Shown here: piece after piece, positions 56,228 through 64,000 of the stretch
How the letters are laid out: each line of letters starts with the position of its first letter
Numbering within the stretch: position 1 is the first letter of the stretch
Assembly: GCF_014211975.1 (NCBI RefSeq)
Contig: NZ_CP060084.1
Span: 434,001 to 498,000, forward strand
Direction of reading: 5' to 3'
Length of the DNA stretch: 64,000 bases
From: Teredinibacter haidensis
GTDB taxonomy: Bacteria; Pseudomonadota; Gammaproteobacteria; Pseudomonadales; Cellvibrionaceae
The notes under the pieces: model-generated
What the model was told of the DNA's origin: nothing
Databases searched by the model: none
What the model saw: only the letters and a program-made list of their open reading frames with translations
Position numbers and translations under genes: made by a program

Positions 56228-57667
56228 GTGTCCGAGCAGTCCCCTTCTGATGATAGTGGCAACATTCGCTACCGAAACCTCTACGAATCCCAAGGTAAGA
56301 TCTATACGCGTAAAATTAGTGGTTTCTACCAAGCTATTCGCCGTTACACTGGCCTGCCGTTAATTGCCGCATTTTTGCTGTTGCCGTGGATTTTGATTGA
56401 TGGCCGACCGGCGGTTTATTTCGATTTGCCGGCCCGCCAGTTCCATATTTTTTGGTTAACCTTTTGGCCGCAGGATTTTATGCTGCTCGCCTGGACGCTG
56501 ATAATTTCGGCCTTTTCTCTATTTACCGTAACGGTTCTTCTGGGGCGAGTGTATTGCGGTTTTACCTGCCCTCAAACCGTATGGACGTTAATGTTTATTT
56601 CTGTTGAACACTTTTTTCAAGGTGATAGAAATAAGCAGATTAAACTGGCTGGTCAGCCTTGGACCTTCAATAAAATCTGGCGCATAGGCGTTACTCACAG
56701 TGTTTGGGTACTTATTGCCTTTATTACTGGCGCGACCTTTATCGGTTATTTTGTACCTATTAGGGAGTTGCTTGCGGGGCTCGTACCCTACGCTGATCCA
56801 AACACCGGCATTCTGACGATTGATGCGCCTGCGGTTGCAGCTTTCTGGACATTGTTCTTTACCTCAGCAACGTATTTAAATGCGGGCTGGATGCGCGAGC
56901 AGGTGTGTAAATATATGTGCCCCTATGCGCGTTTTCAGTCGGTTATGTACGATGACGATACGCTCGCGGTACAGTACGACCCCAAGCGGGGAGAGAGTCG
57001 CGGGCCACGTAAACCCAAGGATGATTACAAGGCAAAGGGCTTAGGGGATTGTATTGACTGTTCCTGGTGTGTACAGGTTTGTCCGGTTGATATCGATATT
57101 CGTGATGGTCTGCAGTACGAGTGTATTAACTGCGGTTTATGTGTTGATGCCTGCAATGCTGTTATGGATAAAATGGAATATGAGCGTGGGTTAATTCGTT
57201 TTACCTCTGCAGACGAACTAAAAACCGGCAAAACTAAATTTTTTCGGCCCCGCCTGTTTGGCTATTGCCTGGCGGTAGTGGCAATGATTTCAGCTTTTAG
57301 TTACACCATAGCCACTCGTACGCCACTTTCTGTTGATGTTATTCGGGATCGTGGTGCGCGCCTCTACCGTATCAGCGGCGATCAGGTGCAAAATGTTTAC
57401 ACCGTGAAAATCAACAATATGGATCGTAATGCCCACGTATATAAGATATCCGTTGATGGCGACTACCCGTTCACTGTGAATAATTTCCGTGCCGTTGAAA
57501 TTGAAGCGGGGGAGGTGTTTACTGTGCCCCTAAGAGTTTCCATTCCAAGAAAAGTCCTCGATACCGAGAAAACCATGATTACGTTTACGGTTGTTGCTGG
57601 TGATGACGAGGAACTTCATGCAGTTGAGGAAACGAATTTTATTGGCCCGATGTTCCAGCGGAAATAG
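56228..57667 (+). CDS. ccoG: CcoG/FixG ferredoxin-like assembly protein
   Basis: 479 residues, about five membrane helices and a cytoplasmic ferredoxin domain. Cysteine clusters: CGFTCPQTVW, CKYMCPYARFQS, CIDCSWCVQVCPVDID and CINCGLCVDACN. It reduces copper for delivery to the cbb3 centre. Starts at GTG 56228 with GGAG (56216-56219) before it. Confidence 0.95.
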   Translation: MSEQSPSDDSGNIRYRNLYESQGKIYTRKISGFYQAIRRYTGLPLIAAFLLLPWILIDGRPAVYFDLPARQFHIFWLTFWPQDFMLLAWTLIISAFSLFTVTVLLGRVYCGFTCPQTVWTLMFISVEHFFQGDRNKQIKLAGQPWTFNKIWRIGVTHSVWVLIAFITGATFIGYFVPIRELLAGLVPYADPNTGILTIDAPAVAAFWTLFFTSATYLNAGWMREQVCKYMCPYARFQSVMYDDDTLAVQYDPKRGESRGPRKPKDDYKAKGLGDCIDCSWCVQVCPVDIDIRDGLQYECINCGLCVDACNAVMDKMEYERGLIRFTSADELKTGKTKFFRPRLFGYCLAVVAMISAFSYTIATRTPLSVDVIRDRGARLYRISGDQVQNVYTVKINNMDRNAHVYKISVDGDYPFTVNNFRAVEIEAGEVFTVPLRVSIPRKVLDTEKTMITFTVVAGDDEELHAVEETNFIGPMFQRK

Positions 57668-57697
57668 GCAGATTTAAACTCAGGTTGAAATAAACAT

Positions 57698-58207
57698 TTG
57701 AATACAACACACGTTACAAAACACTGGTATCAAGAGCCTTGGGCTTGGATGGTGGCGGCGCCTTTACTGCTCGTATTTGTGGTCTGCGCCGTCTTGGTGA
57801 CAGTAGCCGTTAGAGGTGGGGATGATGTCGTCAGCGATGATTATTATAAAGAAGGCAAAATGGTTAATAAGCGTTTTGCTGCCGAGTCTTATGCTGAGGA
57901 AAAGGGTATCAGTGGCGTTTTAACGCTGTTTGCCGAAGAGGGTTATCTTGATTTGACACTAACGGAGCCGCTGGATTCTAGTGACAAGCTTGAGTTGAGG
58001 TTGTCACACCCGGCTGAGGCAGACTTTGATCAAGCCTACGTTTTGAAGCGTAAATCGATTCGAGGTTATTACGCTGATTTGTTGTCCGTACCCGAGGGGC
58101 GATGGTATGTGCGTGTTGAGGGCTTTTCCAGTGAGGGCAATAAGCTTCTCTGGCGGCTGAGTGGAGAGATCGACTTCAACCAGTCGCCCCGTCTACAGTT
58201 ACAGTAA
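57698..58207 (+). CDS. ccoH: FixH/CcoH assembly protein
   Basis: 169 residues, one N-terminal membrane helix (WMVAAPLLLVFVVCAVLVTV) after the typical HWYQEPWAW, then a periplasmic beta-rich domain with DDYYKEGKMVNKR. The start appears to be TTG 57698; no ATG or GTG lies before the conserved WYQEPW. Needed for assembly of the oxidase. Confidence 0.88.
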   Translation: MNTTHVTKHWYQEPWAWMVAAPLLLVFVVCAVLVTVAVRGGDDVVSDDYYKEGKMVNKRFAAESYAEEKGISGVLTLFAEEGYLDLTLTEPLDSSDKLELRLSHPAEADFDQAYVLKRKSIRGYYADLLSVPEGRWYVRVEGFSSEGNKLLWRLSGEIDFNQSPRLQLQ

Positions 58208-58211
58208 GCTT

Positions 58212-60593
58212 ATGTCTGCCTGCTTTCATTGTGGTTTGCCTGCGGACCCAAGCATTGCCTGTACGATAAATGGCGAACCCAAAATATTCTGTTGTCACGG
58301 CTGTATGTTGGTGGCGCAAGCCATCCATGAGGGCGGCTTGGACAATTACTATCAATATCGCGATCAATTGGGCGAAAAGGCCGTCGAAAAGCAACAGGAT
58401 TTTTCTGGCTACGATTTGCCTGAGGTTCAGAACGAATTTGTCAGCCGTAGTGAAAATGGTTTTAGGACCGCTCGTTTGAGTGTGCAAGGTATCAGTTGTG
58501 CCGCCTGCGCTTGGCTGATCGAGCACCACCTGGAAAAGGCAGATGCGGTTGATAGTGTTCGCGTAAATGCGACCAACCGAACCTGCTTATTACGCTGGGA
58601 TGAAGGCAAAACGCCGCTAAGCCAATTGCTCAACGAATTTCAAAAAATAGGCTATCACCCACAACCAGATCGCCAGGAAAACAAACAAAAATTACGCCGT
58701 AAGGAATCCCAGCAGGCGCTTATGCGTTTGGGTGTGGCCGGTATCGGTATGATGCAAGTCGGCATGGTGGCCGTTGCGCTCTATGCCGGAGGTATGCAAG
58801 GGATAGAAAGTCATTGGCAATCGTTTTTGCGTTGGGTGAGCTTGGTGATGGCCACACCCGTTGTTTTCTTTTCTGCTCAGCCTTTTTTTAGCAATGCACT
58901 GCGATCGCTAAAAGCCTCACATCTTAATATGGATGTACCGGTTTCCCTGGCGATTGCCTTTGCGTACGCGGCTAGCGTCTGGGCAACGCTTACTCGTACC
59001 GGTGAGGTCTACTTTGATTCTGTTTCCATGTTCACTTTTTTTCTGCTGCTGGGGCGCTACCTGGAAATGCGTGCGCGTCACAGCAGCGCTTTCGCCAGTG
59101 AAAGCCTGCAGCATTTGTTGCCACTAACGGCATGTCGAATGGAAAACGGCAAGCTGCTTTCTATTCCGTTGGCCGCAGTACTACCCGGTGACCGGTTATG
59201 GGTTGAGGCGGGAGACGTTATTCCTGTGGATGGCCAATTGATGTCCGCCAGCGCCAGGATTGATGAATCGTTGTTGACCGGTGAATCTGTGCCGCAAAAG
59301 AAAGTCGAGGGTGATGAGTTGTCTGCGGGAACCCTCAATGGCGGTAGTGCACTTGAGCTTGACGTCACCCGTACGGGGCAAAGTACTCAGTTGGCGGCGA
59401 TAGAGCGACTGGTGGATCAGGCCAGTATGGTGAAGCCACGACAAATTGCGTTGGTCGATAAAATTGCCGGACGCTTTGTCGGCGCGGTTCTTCTGTTGGC
59501 CCTCATTGTTGGCGGCGTGTGGTGGTATATAGATTCAAGTAAGGCTTTTTGGGTCGTGTTATCGGTTTTGGTTGTAACCTGCCCCTGTGCGCTTTCTTTG
59601 GCGACACCGGCAGCGCTTACGGCAGGCATAAACCGTGCGCGGAAAATGGGGCTGTTAATTAGTGGCCCACAAACAATTGAATCTCTGGCTGAAGTTGATT
59701 TGGTTGTGTTTGATAAAACGGGCACTTTAACGGAAGGGCGGATTACCGTATCCCAGTTGCTGCCGCTCGATTCTGACAACAGCCAAAATGAAGCCTTGAT
59801 TGAGATAATTGCGGCTTTGGAAGCTCATTCTCGTCATCCCATTGCCTTGGCGTTTGCGGGCTACCGGGCATCAGTAGCTGCAGAGCAGGTTGATGTTGTT
59901 GAAGGCGAGGGCGTATCCGGGTGTGTTGGTGACGCGTTTTATCGCTTTGGACGACCGGCTTTTGCATCGCCATCTACGCCCGATCTGGATATCCCCGAGG
60001 TAGAGGGTATGTGGCAATTACTTTCCCTTAAAAAGCAGGGCCAGTTTGAACCCTTGCTTTGGGTTTGTTTGACCGATGATATTCGCCCATCGGCCAAAGT
60101 CGCTGTTTCTGAGCTACACCGACTTAATAAAGATGTTGCGTTGCTTAGCGGTGATCGGCCGCAACCGGTAGCATCGATAGCTGTGCAGCTGGGAATAGAG
60201 AGCCCTGTTGCTGAGGCCAGGCCCGATGGCAAGCTCGGATGGGTGCGCAAGCAACAGGCAAACGGGAAATCCGTACTTATGGTGGGAGACGGTATTAACG
60301 ATGTTCCCGTATTGAGTTCGGCAGATGTTTCCATTGCCATGGGCTCCGCAACCCGTCTTGCGCAATCCAATGCCGACAGTGTGTTGTTAAGCGGTAATCT
60401 GGCCGTCATTCCTTTGGCCATCAGCTTGTCGGCGCGGGTACAGAGAGTTATTCGCCAAAACCTTGGCTGGGCTCTGTTGTATAATGGACTGGCTCTTCCT
60501 GCCGCTGCTGCAGGGGTGTTGCCGCCTCATCTGGCCGCCATAGGTATGTCGTTCAGCTCCCTGGTTGTTGTTCTTAATGCGATGAGAATCTAA
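58212..60593 (+). CDS. ccoI: CcoI/FixI copper-transporting P-type ATPase
   Basis: 793 residues. Cys-rich start (CFHCGLPADP, FCCHGC), a heavy-metal domain with GISCAACAW, eight membrane helices including VTCPCALSLATP, phosphorylation DKTGTLTEG and hinge VGDGINDVPVL. Exports copper to the periplasm for the cbb3 centre. ATG 58212 follows the ccoH stop by 4 bp; a longer frame overlapping ccoH is rejected. Confidence 0.96.
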   Translation: MSACFHCGLPADPSIACTINGEPKIFCCHGCMLVAQAIHEGGLDNYYQYRDQLGEKAVEKQQDFSGYDLPEVQNEFVSRSENGFRTARLSVQGISCAACAWLIEHHLEKADAVDSVRVNATNRTCLLRWDEGKTPLSQLLNEFQKIGYHPQPDRQENKQKLRRKESQQALMRLGVAGIGMMQVGMVAVALYAGGMQGIESHWQSFLRWVSLVMATPVVFFSAQPFFSNALRSLKASHLNMDVPVSLAIAFAYAASVWATLTRTGEVYFDSVSMFTFFLLLGRYLEMRARHSSAFASESLQHLLPLTACRMENGKLLSIPLAAVLPGDRLWVEAGDVIPVDGQLMSASARIDESLLTGESVPQKKVEGDELSAGTLNGGSALELDVTRTGQSTQLAAIERLVDQASMVKPRQIALVDKIAGRFVGAVLLLALIVGGVWWYIDSSKAFWVVLSVLVVTCPCALSLATPAALTAGINRARKMGLLISGPQTIESLAEVDLVVFDKTGTLTEGRITVSQLLPLDSDNSQNEALIEIIAALEAHSRHPIALAFAGYRASVAAEQVDVVEGEGVSGCVGDAFYRFGRPAFASPSTPDLDIPEVEGMWQLLSLKKQGQFEPLLWVCLTDDIRPSAKVAVSELHRLNKDVALLSGDRPQPVASIAVQLGIESPVAEARPDGKLGWVRKQQANGKSVLMVGDGINDVPVLSSADVSIAMGSATRLAQSNADSVLLSGNLAVIPLAISLSARVQRVIRQNLGWALLYNGLALPAAAAGVLPPHLAAIGMSFSSLVVVLNAMRI

Positions 60594-60784
60594 TGGAAAG
60601 TTTGCTTATATTAATTCCCATCGCCATAGTCTTTGTAATTATTGCCATTGCCATTTTTTTCTGGGCGGTAAAATCCGGGCAGTATGAAGATCTGGACACA
60701 GAAGCTCGAAGAATCTTGTTTGACAGTGAGCGCAAAGAAAAAGACGGTACCGACAAACTATCTCAACCTTCCGATAAAAAATAA
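60593..60784 (+). CDS. ccoS: cbb3 oxidase maturation protein CcoS
   Basis: 63 residues with one membrane helix (LLILIPIAIVFVIIAIAIFF) and the typical FWAVKSGQYEDLDTEARRIL. Its ATG shares the last base of the ccoI stop codon. Needed for haem/copper insertion. Confidence 0.95.
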   Translation: MESLLILIPIAIVFVIIAIAIFFWAVKSGQYEDLDTEARRILFDSERKEKDGTDKLSQPSDKK

Positions 60785-60786
60785 CC

Positions 60787-61506
60787 ATGTCAGAAACGTT
60801 TATTGCAGCTTTTGTTCTTGGATTAATGGGGGCGGGTCACTGCCTGGGTATGTGTGGCGGTTTGGCCGCAGCGCTGGCTTTTGCAAATCAAGGTAAAAGC
60901 AAGTTTCACCGGTTCGCGATACTTCTGAGCTACAACATTGGACGCATTTTCAGTTACGGGCTTATAGGGTGGATCTTTGGGTTTATTTTTTCCAATGTTG
61001 ATCAGCTAAGTCCAGTCCCTGTTTTAAGGGCCGTCTCGGGTGTGCTGTTGATCGCAATGGGGTTCTATTTAGCCGATTGGTGGAAAGTGCTTACACGTCT
61101 GGAGCGTTTGGGCTCTTTGTTATGGCGCTGGATATCACCACTGGGACGCCGTCTTATGCCCGTTACCAATACCGTAACGGCTTTGTTTCTAGGCTTGCTC
61201 TGGGGGTGGTTGCCATGTGGGTTGGTTTATTCGGTATTGGCGTTGGCCGCAGCTCAAGGAGAAGCCTTGGCTGGAGCCGGTGTTATGGTGGCTTTTGGCC
61301 TAGGAACCGTTCCTGCCGTACTAGCTGGAGGTCTCGCGAGTAATTATATTAAAACCGCTATTTCAAATGTATGGGTGAGGCGATTGTTTGGAATTGGCTT
61401 TATTGTTTATGGCATCGTTACCCTGCTGCCGGTGATTAAATTGTTGTTGGTGGCCTCTGGAGTGCTGGCGGCTTCGGAACAGGGAATGATGCATCATCAC
61501 CACTAG
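60787..61506 (+). CDS. Sulfite exporter TauE/SafE-like (CcoS-associated) membrane protein
   Basis: 239 residues, about six membrane helices. FVLGLMGAGHCLGMCGGLAA is the family start with a Cys pair, and LLWGWLPCGLVYSVLALAA has a third Cys, resembling the DsbD-like cytochrome/copper group. It regularly follows ccoS, so a role in copper or thiol handling is more likely than sulfite export (inference). A natural MMHHHH tail ends the protein. Two bp after ccoS. Confidence 0.85.
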   Translation: MSETFIAAFVLGLMGAGHCLGMCGGLAAALAFANQGKSKFHRFAILLSYNIGRIFSYGLIGWIFGFIFSNVDQLSPVPVLRAVSGVLLIAMGFYLADWWKVLTRLERLGSLLWRWISPLGRRLMPVTNTVTALFLGLLWGWLPCGLVYSVLALAAAQGEALAGAGVMVAFGLGTVPAVLAGGLASNYIKTAISNVWVRRLFGIGFIVYGIVTLLPVIKLLLVASGVLAASEQGMMHHHH

Positions 61507-61518
61507 GGGAGAGGGACC

Positions 61519-62073
61519 ATGGTTAATGTTTTAGTGCCTGTTGCGGACGGAACTGAAGAGCTGGAAGCTGTGACCATTATCGACATTCTGCGGCGGGCGG
61601 GTGCAGACGTTTGCATCGCGTCGGTTATGACATCAAAAAGAATTACGGCGTCCAGAGGCGTTACATTGGAAGCAGAAGTTCTGATACCGAGCTGCGTCGA
61701 TACCGTGTGGGATCTAATCGCGCTGCCTGGCGGGATGCCTGGTGCAGAGCATTTGCAAAATTGCTCCACATTGCAACATCTTCTCGGGGAGCAGTTTTCG
61801 ACTGGTCGTTTCGTCGCTGCCATTTGTGCAAGTCCGGCTGTAGTCCTGGGGCGAAATGGCTTTCTAAAAGGGCGTCGCGCGACTTGCTACCCAAGCTTTC
61901 AAGACGAACTACAGCAATACGGCGCTATATCAAGCAGTGAAAAAATCGTTGTTGACGAAAATTTGGTGACCAGCCAGGGGCCGGGAACGGCGTTGGCATT
62001 TTCATTGAAACTTGTTGAGTTAGTGTTTGATAAAAACGTAATGAAATCGGTTACATCTGATGCGGTTGCATAA
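61519..62073 (+). CDS. DJ-1/YajL family protein
   Basis: 184 residues. VLVPVADGTEELEAVTIIDI at the start, LIALPGGMPGAEHL, and the reactive Cys in VAAICASPAVVLG with the Glu of GTEELE nearby. Members act as chaperones or protein/nucleotide repair enzymes; which holds here cannot be told. GGAGAGGG precedes the ATG by five bases. It takes the place where hemN or anr often follows the cco genes. Confidence 0.88.
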   Translation: MVNVLVPVADGTEELEAVTIIDILRRAGADVCIASVMTSKRITASRGVTLEAEVLIPSCVDTVWDLIALPGGMPGAEHLQNCSTLQHLLGEQFSTGRFVAAICASPAVVLGRNGFLKGRRATCYPSFQDELQQYGAISSSEKIVVDENLVTSQGPGTALAFSLKLVELVFDKNVMKSVTSDAVA

Positions 62074-62112
62074 AAAAGCTAAGAGGTTGTTTTAAATTGT
62101 GTTTTAAAAATG

Positions 62113-62189
62113 TGGTCGGAGCGAGAGGATTTGAACCTCCGGCCCCCGCCTCCCGAAGGCGGTGCTCTACCAGGCTGAGCTACGCTCCG
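62113..62189 (-). tRNA. tRNA-Pro (anticodon CGG)
   Basis: On the minus strand the acceptor CGGAGCG (from 62189) pairs with CGCTCCG at the 3' end. The D-arm reads GCTCAGCCTGGTAGAGC, the anticodon loop TTCGGGA closed by CCGCC/GGCGG, and the T-loop GGTTCAAATCC. CCA is encoded (62113-62115). Length 77. Confidence 0.96.
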
Positions 62190-62386
62190 TAGAATAATGT
62201 CAATGATGCGATGAGATGAAAATGCTGTTTTTTCGCTAGACCTCCCCTGTATTTTTGCTAAAAAAGTACTAAAAATAAAGTGTTTTTTACATGTTTGACT
62301 TTAATTCAACGAAGTTGAAACAAATAGCGCTTCCTCATAAAGCCCCTACAAAATTAAAATCACATCAGCAATAACTATCCTCTGCG

Positions 62387-62413
62387 TTACCCATAAATGA
62401 TATTTATGGGTAA
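62387..62413. repeat. 12-bp perfect palindrome upstream of the TonB receptor
   Basis: TTACCCATAAAT (62387-62398), GAT, ATTTATGGGTAA (62402-62413). No T-run follows. It may be an operator or an mRNA hairpin. The 540-bp gap 62190-62729 shows no other clear feature or gene. Confidence 0.5.
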
Positions 62414-62729
62414 ACTGATGCGTGCTTGTTTTCGGTCAAAGCTATCTGGGAATAGTAAGATATTGACAGCATAATCAGTAAGAGTAATATAGAACCTCCT
62501 CAGAATCATTTGTGTTTATTATCATAACAATAGAAATACGCTTTATGTTGGTTTGCGGGGGAGCCAGAACGAGCACCTTATAAACACAGATTCTCGCGGT
62601 AGAGATAATAAAAACTGACTTGCGCCTAGTACAACTATAAATACGCTAGCAAAGAAAGTTTAAAACAATCAAAGCTTCAGCGCTGAGGCGCCTATAAAAA
62701 TCAACTCTAATCGAGGAGTGGGAGTTTCT

Positions 62730-64000
62730 ATGTTTAAGAAAAATAATCTATCTAATGCTATTGCCGGTATTCTGGCTGCGTCCGTCGTCGCATCTCCGGC
62801 CCTGGCTCAAGAAGGCAACATCGAGGAAGTTTACGTAACGGGTATTCGTGCCAGTATGGAAGCTTCAATGGATATTAAACGCGAATCAGCTGGTGTCGTT
62901 GATGCGATTAATGCCGAGGATATTGGTAAATTCCCTGACACAAACCTTGCCGAGTCGCTGCAACGTATCACTGGCGTGTCTATAGACCGTGTAAATGGTG
63001 AAGGTTCAGAAGTTACTGTTCGTGGTTTCGGTGGTGGCAATAACCTGGTCGTATTGAATGGCCGTCAAATCCCCTCTGCAAACGTTGCTACTGTAGGTGG
63101 TGATCAGAACTCTGACTTTGCTGCAGGTTCTGGACGTTCTTTCGACTTTTCCAACTTAGCATCTGAAGGTGTAAGTGGTCTGGAAGTCTATAAAACTGGG
63201 CGTGCCAGCGTCTCCTCCGGCGGTATTGGTGCGACCATTAATGTCAAAACGTTGAAGCCTCTTGATAATCCTGGGTTTAAAGCTTCCGTTGGCGGTAAAA
63301 TCGTTAACGATACCAGTGTTGAGTACACTGGTGACGAGTACACCCCTGAATTGTCTGGTCTGGTGAGTTGGACTGATGACGATGAGACTTTCGGTGTTTC
63401 GTTGTTTGCCAGCCATCAAGTTCGCCACAGCGCTACTCCAAGCGCTACTGTGAACGGCTGGAATATTAGCTCTCTGGAGCAGTTTCTCGACCCAAACAGC
63501 GGTATGGTTGACGCGGATACTAATGTTGCTAATGCTCCGGGCAATCAGAATCAGTGGGTGTCAGTGCCAAACGACAGCCGTTGGCACGTGGCTGAGACCG
63601 AGCGTGAACGTACTAACGGCATGGTAACTTTGCAGTTTCGCCCAATGGAGAGCCTTACTCTTACCGCTGACGCATTCATCGCTAAAAACGGCCTGAATGA
63701 GTGGCGTAGTGATCAGACTAACTGGTTCAACCGTCCTTTCGATAATGTACAGTTCGACTCCAACCCAGCTGTTGCTACCACTGTGTTCCTGCAGGAAGAT
63801 ATTTCCGGTGTGAAGGATACTGGTTTCGAGCAACAGGCTCGCTCCACGGAAGATAGCATTAAGTCTTTTGGTTTTAATGCTGGCTGGCAAGTGACTGATA
63901 CTCTCAATCTTGCACTGGACGTTCACAGTTCTGAGGCTGAAAGTACGCCAACTGGCGCGTTCGGTACCAGCTCTATTCTGGTGAGTATGGGTGCTCCTGT
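62730..64000 (+). CDS. TonB-dependent receptor (3' partial)
   Basis: The frame is open from ATG 62730 to the right edge (423 codons). Signal peptide ends VASPALAQ. Then a possible TonB box region EEVYVTGIRAS, and the plug domain with IGKFPDTNLAESLQRITGV and GFGGGNNLVVLNGRQIP, matching the TIGR01782-type receptors of polysaccharide-using bacteria. GGAG at 62721-62724 precedes the start. It would import an oligosaccharide or other large nutrient; the ligand is not visible here. Confidence 0.92.
   Translation, partial: MFKKNNLSNAIAGILAASVVASPALAQEGNIEEVYVTGIRASMEASMDIKRESAGVVDAINAEDIGKFPDTNLAESLQRITGVSIDRVNGEGSEVTVRGFGGGNNLVVLNGRQIPSANVATVGGDQNSDFAAGSGRSFDFSNLASEGVSGLEVYKTGRASVSSGGIGATINVKTLKPLDNPGFKASVGGKIVNDTSVEYTGDEYTPELSGLVSWTDDDETFGVSLFASHQVRHSATPSATVNGWNISSLEQFLDPNSGMVDADTNVANAPGNQNQWVSVPNDSRWHVAETERERTNGMVTLQFRPMESLTLTADAFIAKNGLNEWRSDQTNWFNRPFDNVQFDSNPAVATTVFLQEDISGVKDTGFEQQARSTEDSIKSFGFNAGWQVTDTLNLALDVHSSEAESTPTGAFGTSSILVSMGAP

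Overview
The window looks like a chromosome segment from a marine, polysaccharide-degrading gammaproteobacterium of the Cellvibrionaceae type (Saccharophagus/Teredinibacter-like). The grounds are several gene neighbourhoods shared with Pseudomonas (nadC/DUF1631/ampD/ampE; purN-purM facing DUF2066-hda; arsC-wrbA-DUF2069; rnt-pyrC-motY-argG; ccoNOQP-ccoGHIS), a cellobionic acid phosphorylase whose key residues fall at the positions I recall for the Saccharophagus degradans enzyme, and a large TonB-dependent receptor with a VASPALA-type signal peptide. I see no insertion sequence, prophage or CRISPR array.

Layout. 1-8233 is a surface-glycan locus: a GT-C/TPR membrane protein cut by the window edge, a DPM1-like GT2, a Wzx-like flippase, a methyltransferase, a GT2 and two GT4 enzymes. 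8220-15365 holds nadC, an aspartic protease, a DUF1631 protein and peptidoglycan recycling (ampD, ampE, ampG). A probable 140-nt structured small RNA with its own promoter lies between ampE and ampG. 15498-18971 holds fxsA, groES-groEL behind a sigma-32-like promoter, and Fe-superoxide dismutase with an FNR-type palindrome at its ribosome binding site. 19017-29862 carries class I fumarase, a GGDEF-EAL protein with a degraded EAL site, purN/purM, DUF2066 and hda. 30044-36413 carries sppA, DUF2069, wrbA, arsC, yihY, a lone receiver protein and avtA.

36403-42462 is a cellobionate utilisation locus: gluconokinase, a GntR-like LacI regulator, a GPH-type symporter and a GH94 phosphorylase. Together they would import cellobionate (an end product of oxidative cellulose cleavage), split it to glucose-1-phosphate and gluconate, and phosphorylate the gluconate. 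A 14-bp operator-like sequence occurs once before gntK and again, inverted, inside the DNA-binding region of the regulator gene.

42548-47390 is the most unusual part: a close match to the eukaryotic ALG10/DIE2 glucosyltransferase, a DUF2298 (YYY-motif) membrane protein, a polyprenyl-phosphate sugar synthase (GtrB/DPM1-like) and a GtrA-like protein, all in one direction. This looks like a complete lipid-phosphate-sugar glycosylation module with two different GT-C proteins.

47393-52597 carries rnt, pyrC, motY, fetB-like and argG. 52914-60784 is the full cbb3 oxidase set ccoNOQP-ccoGHIS, preceded by a perfect FNR/Anr box at class II spacing. It is followed by a TauE/SafE-like protein, a DJ-1 protein, tRNA-Pro(CGG) and the start of a TonB-dependent receptor that runs off the right edge.
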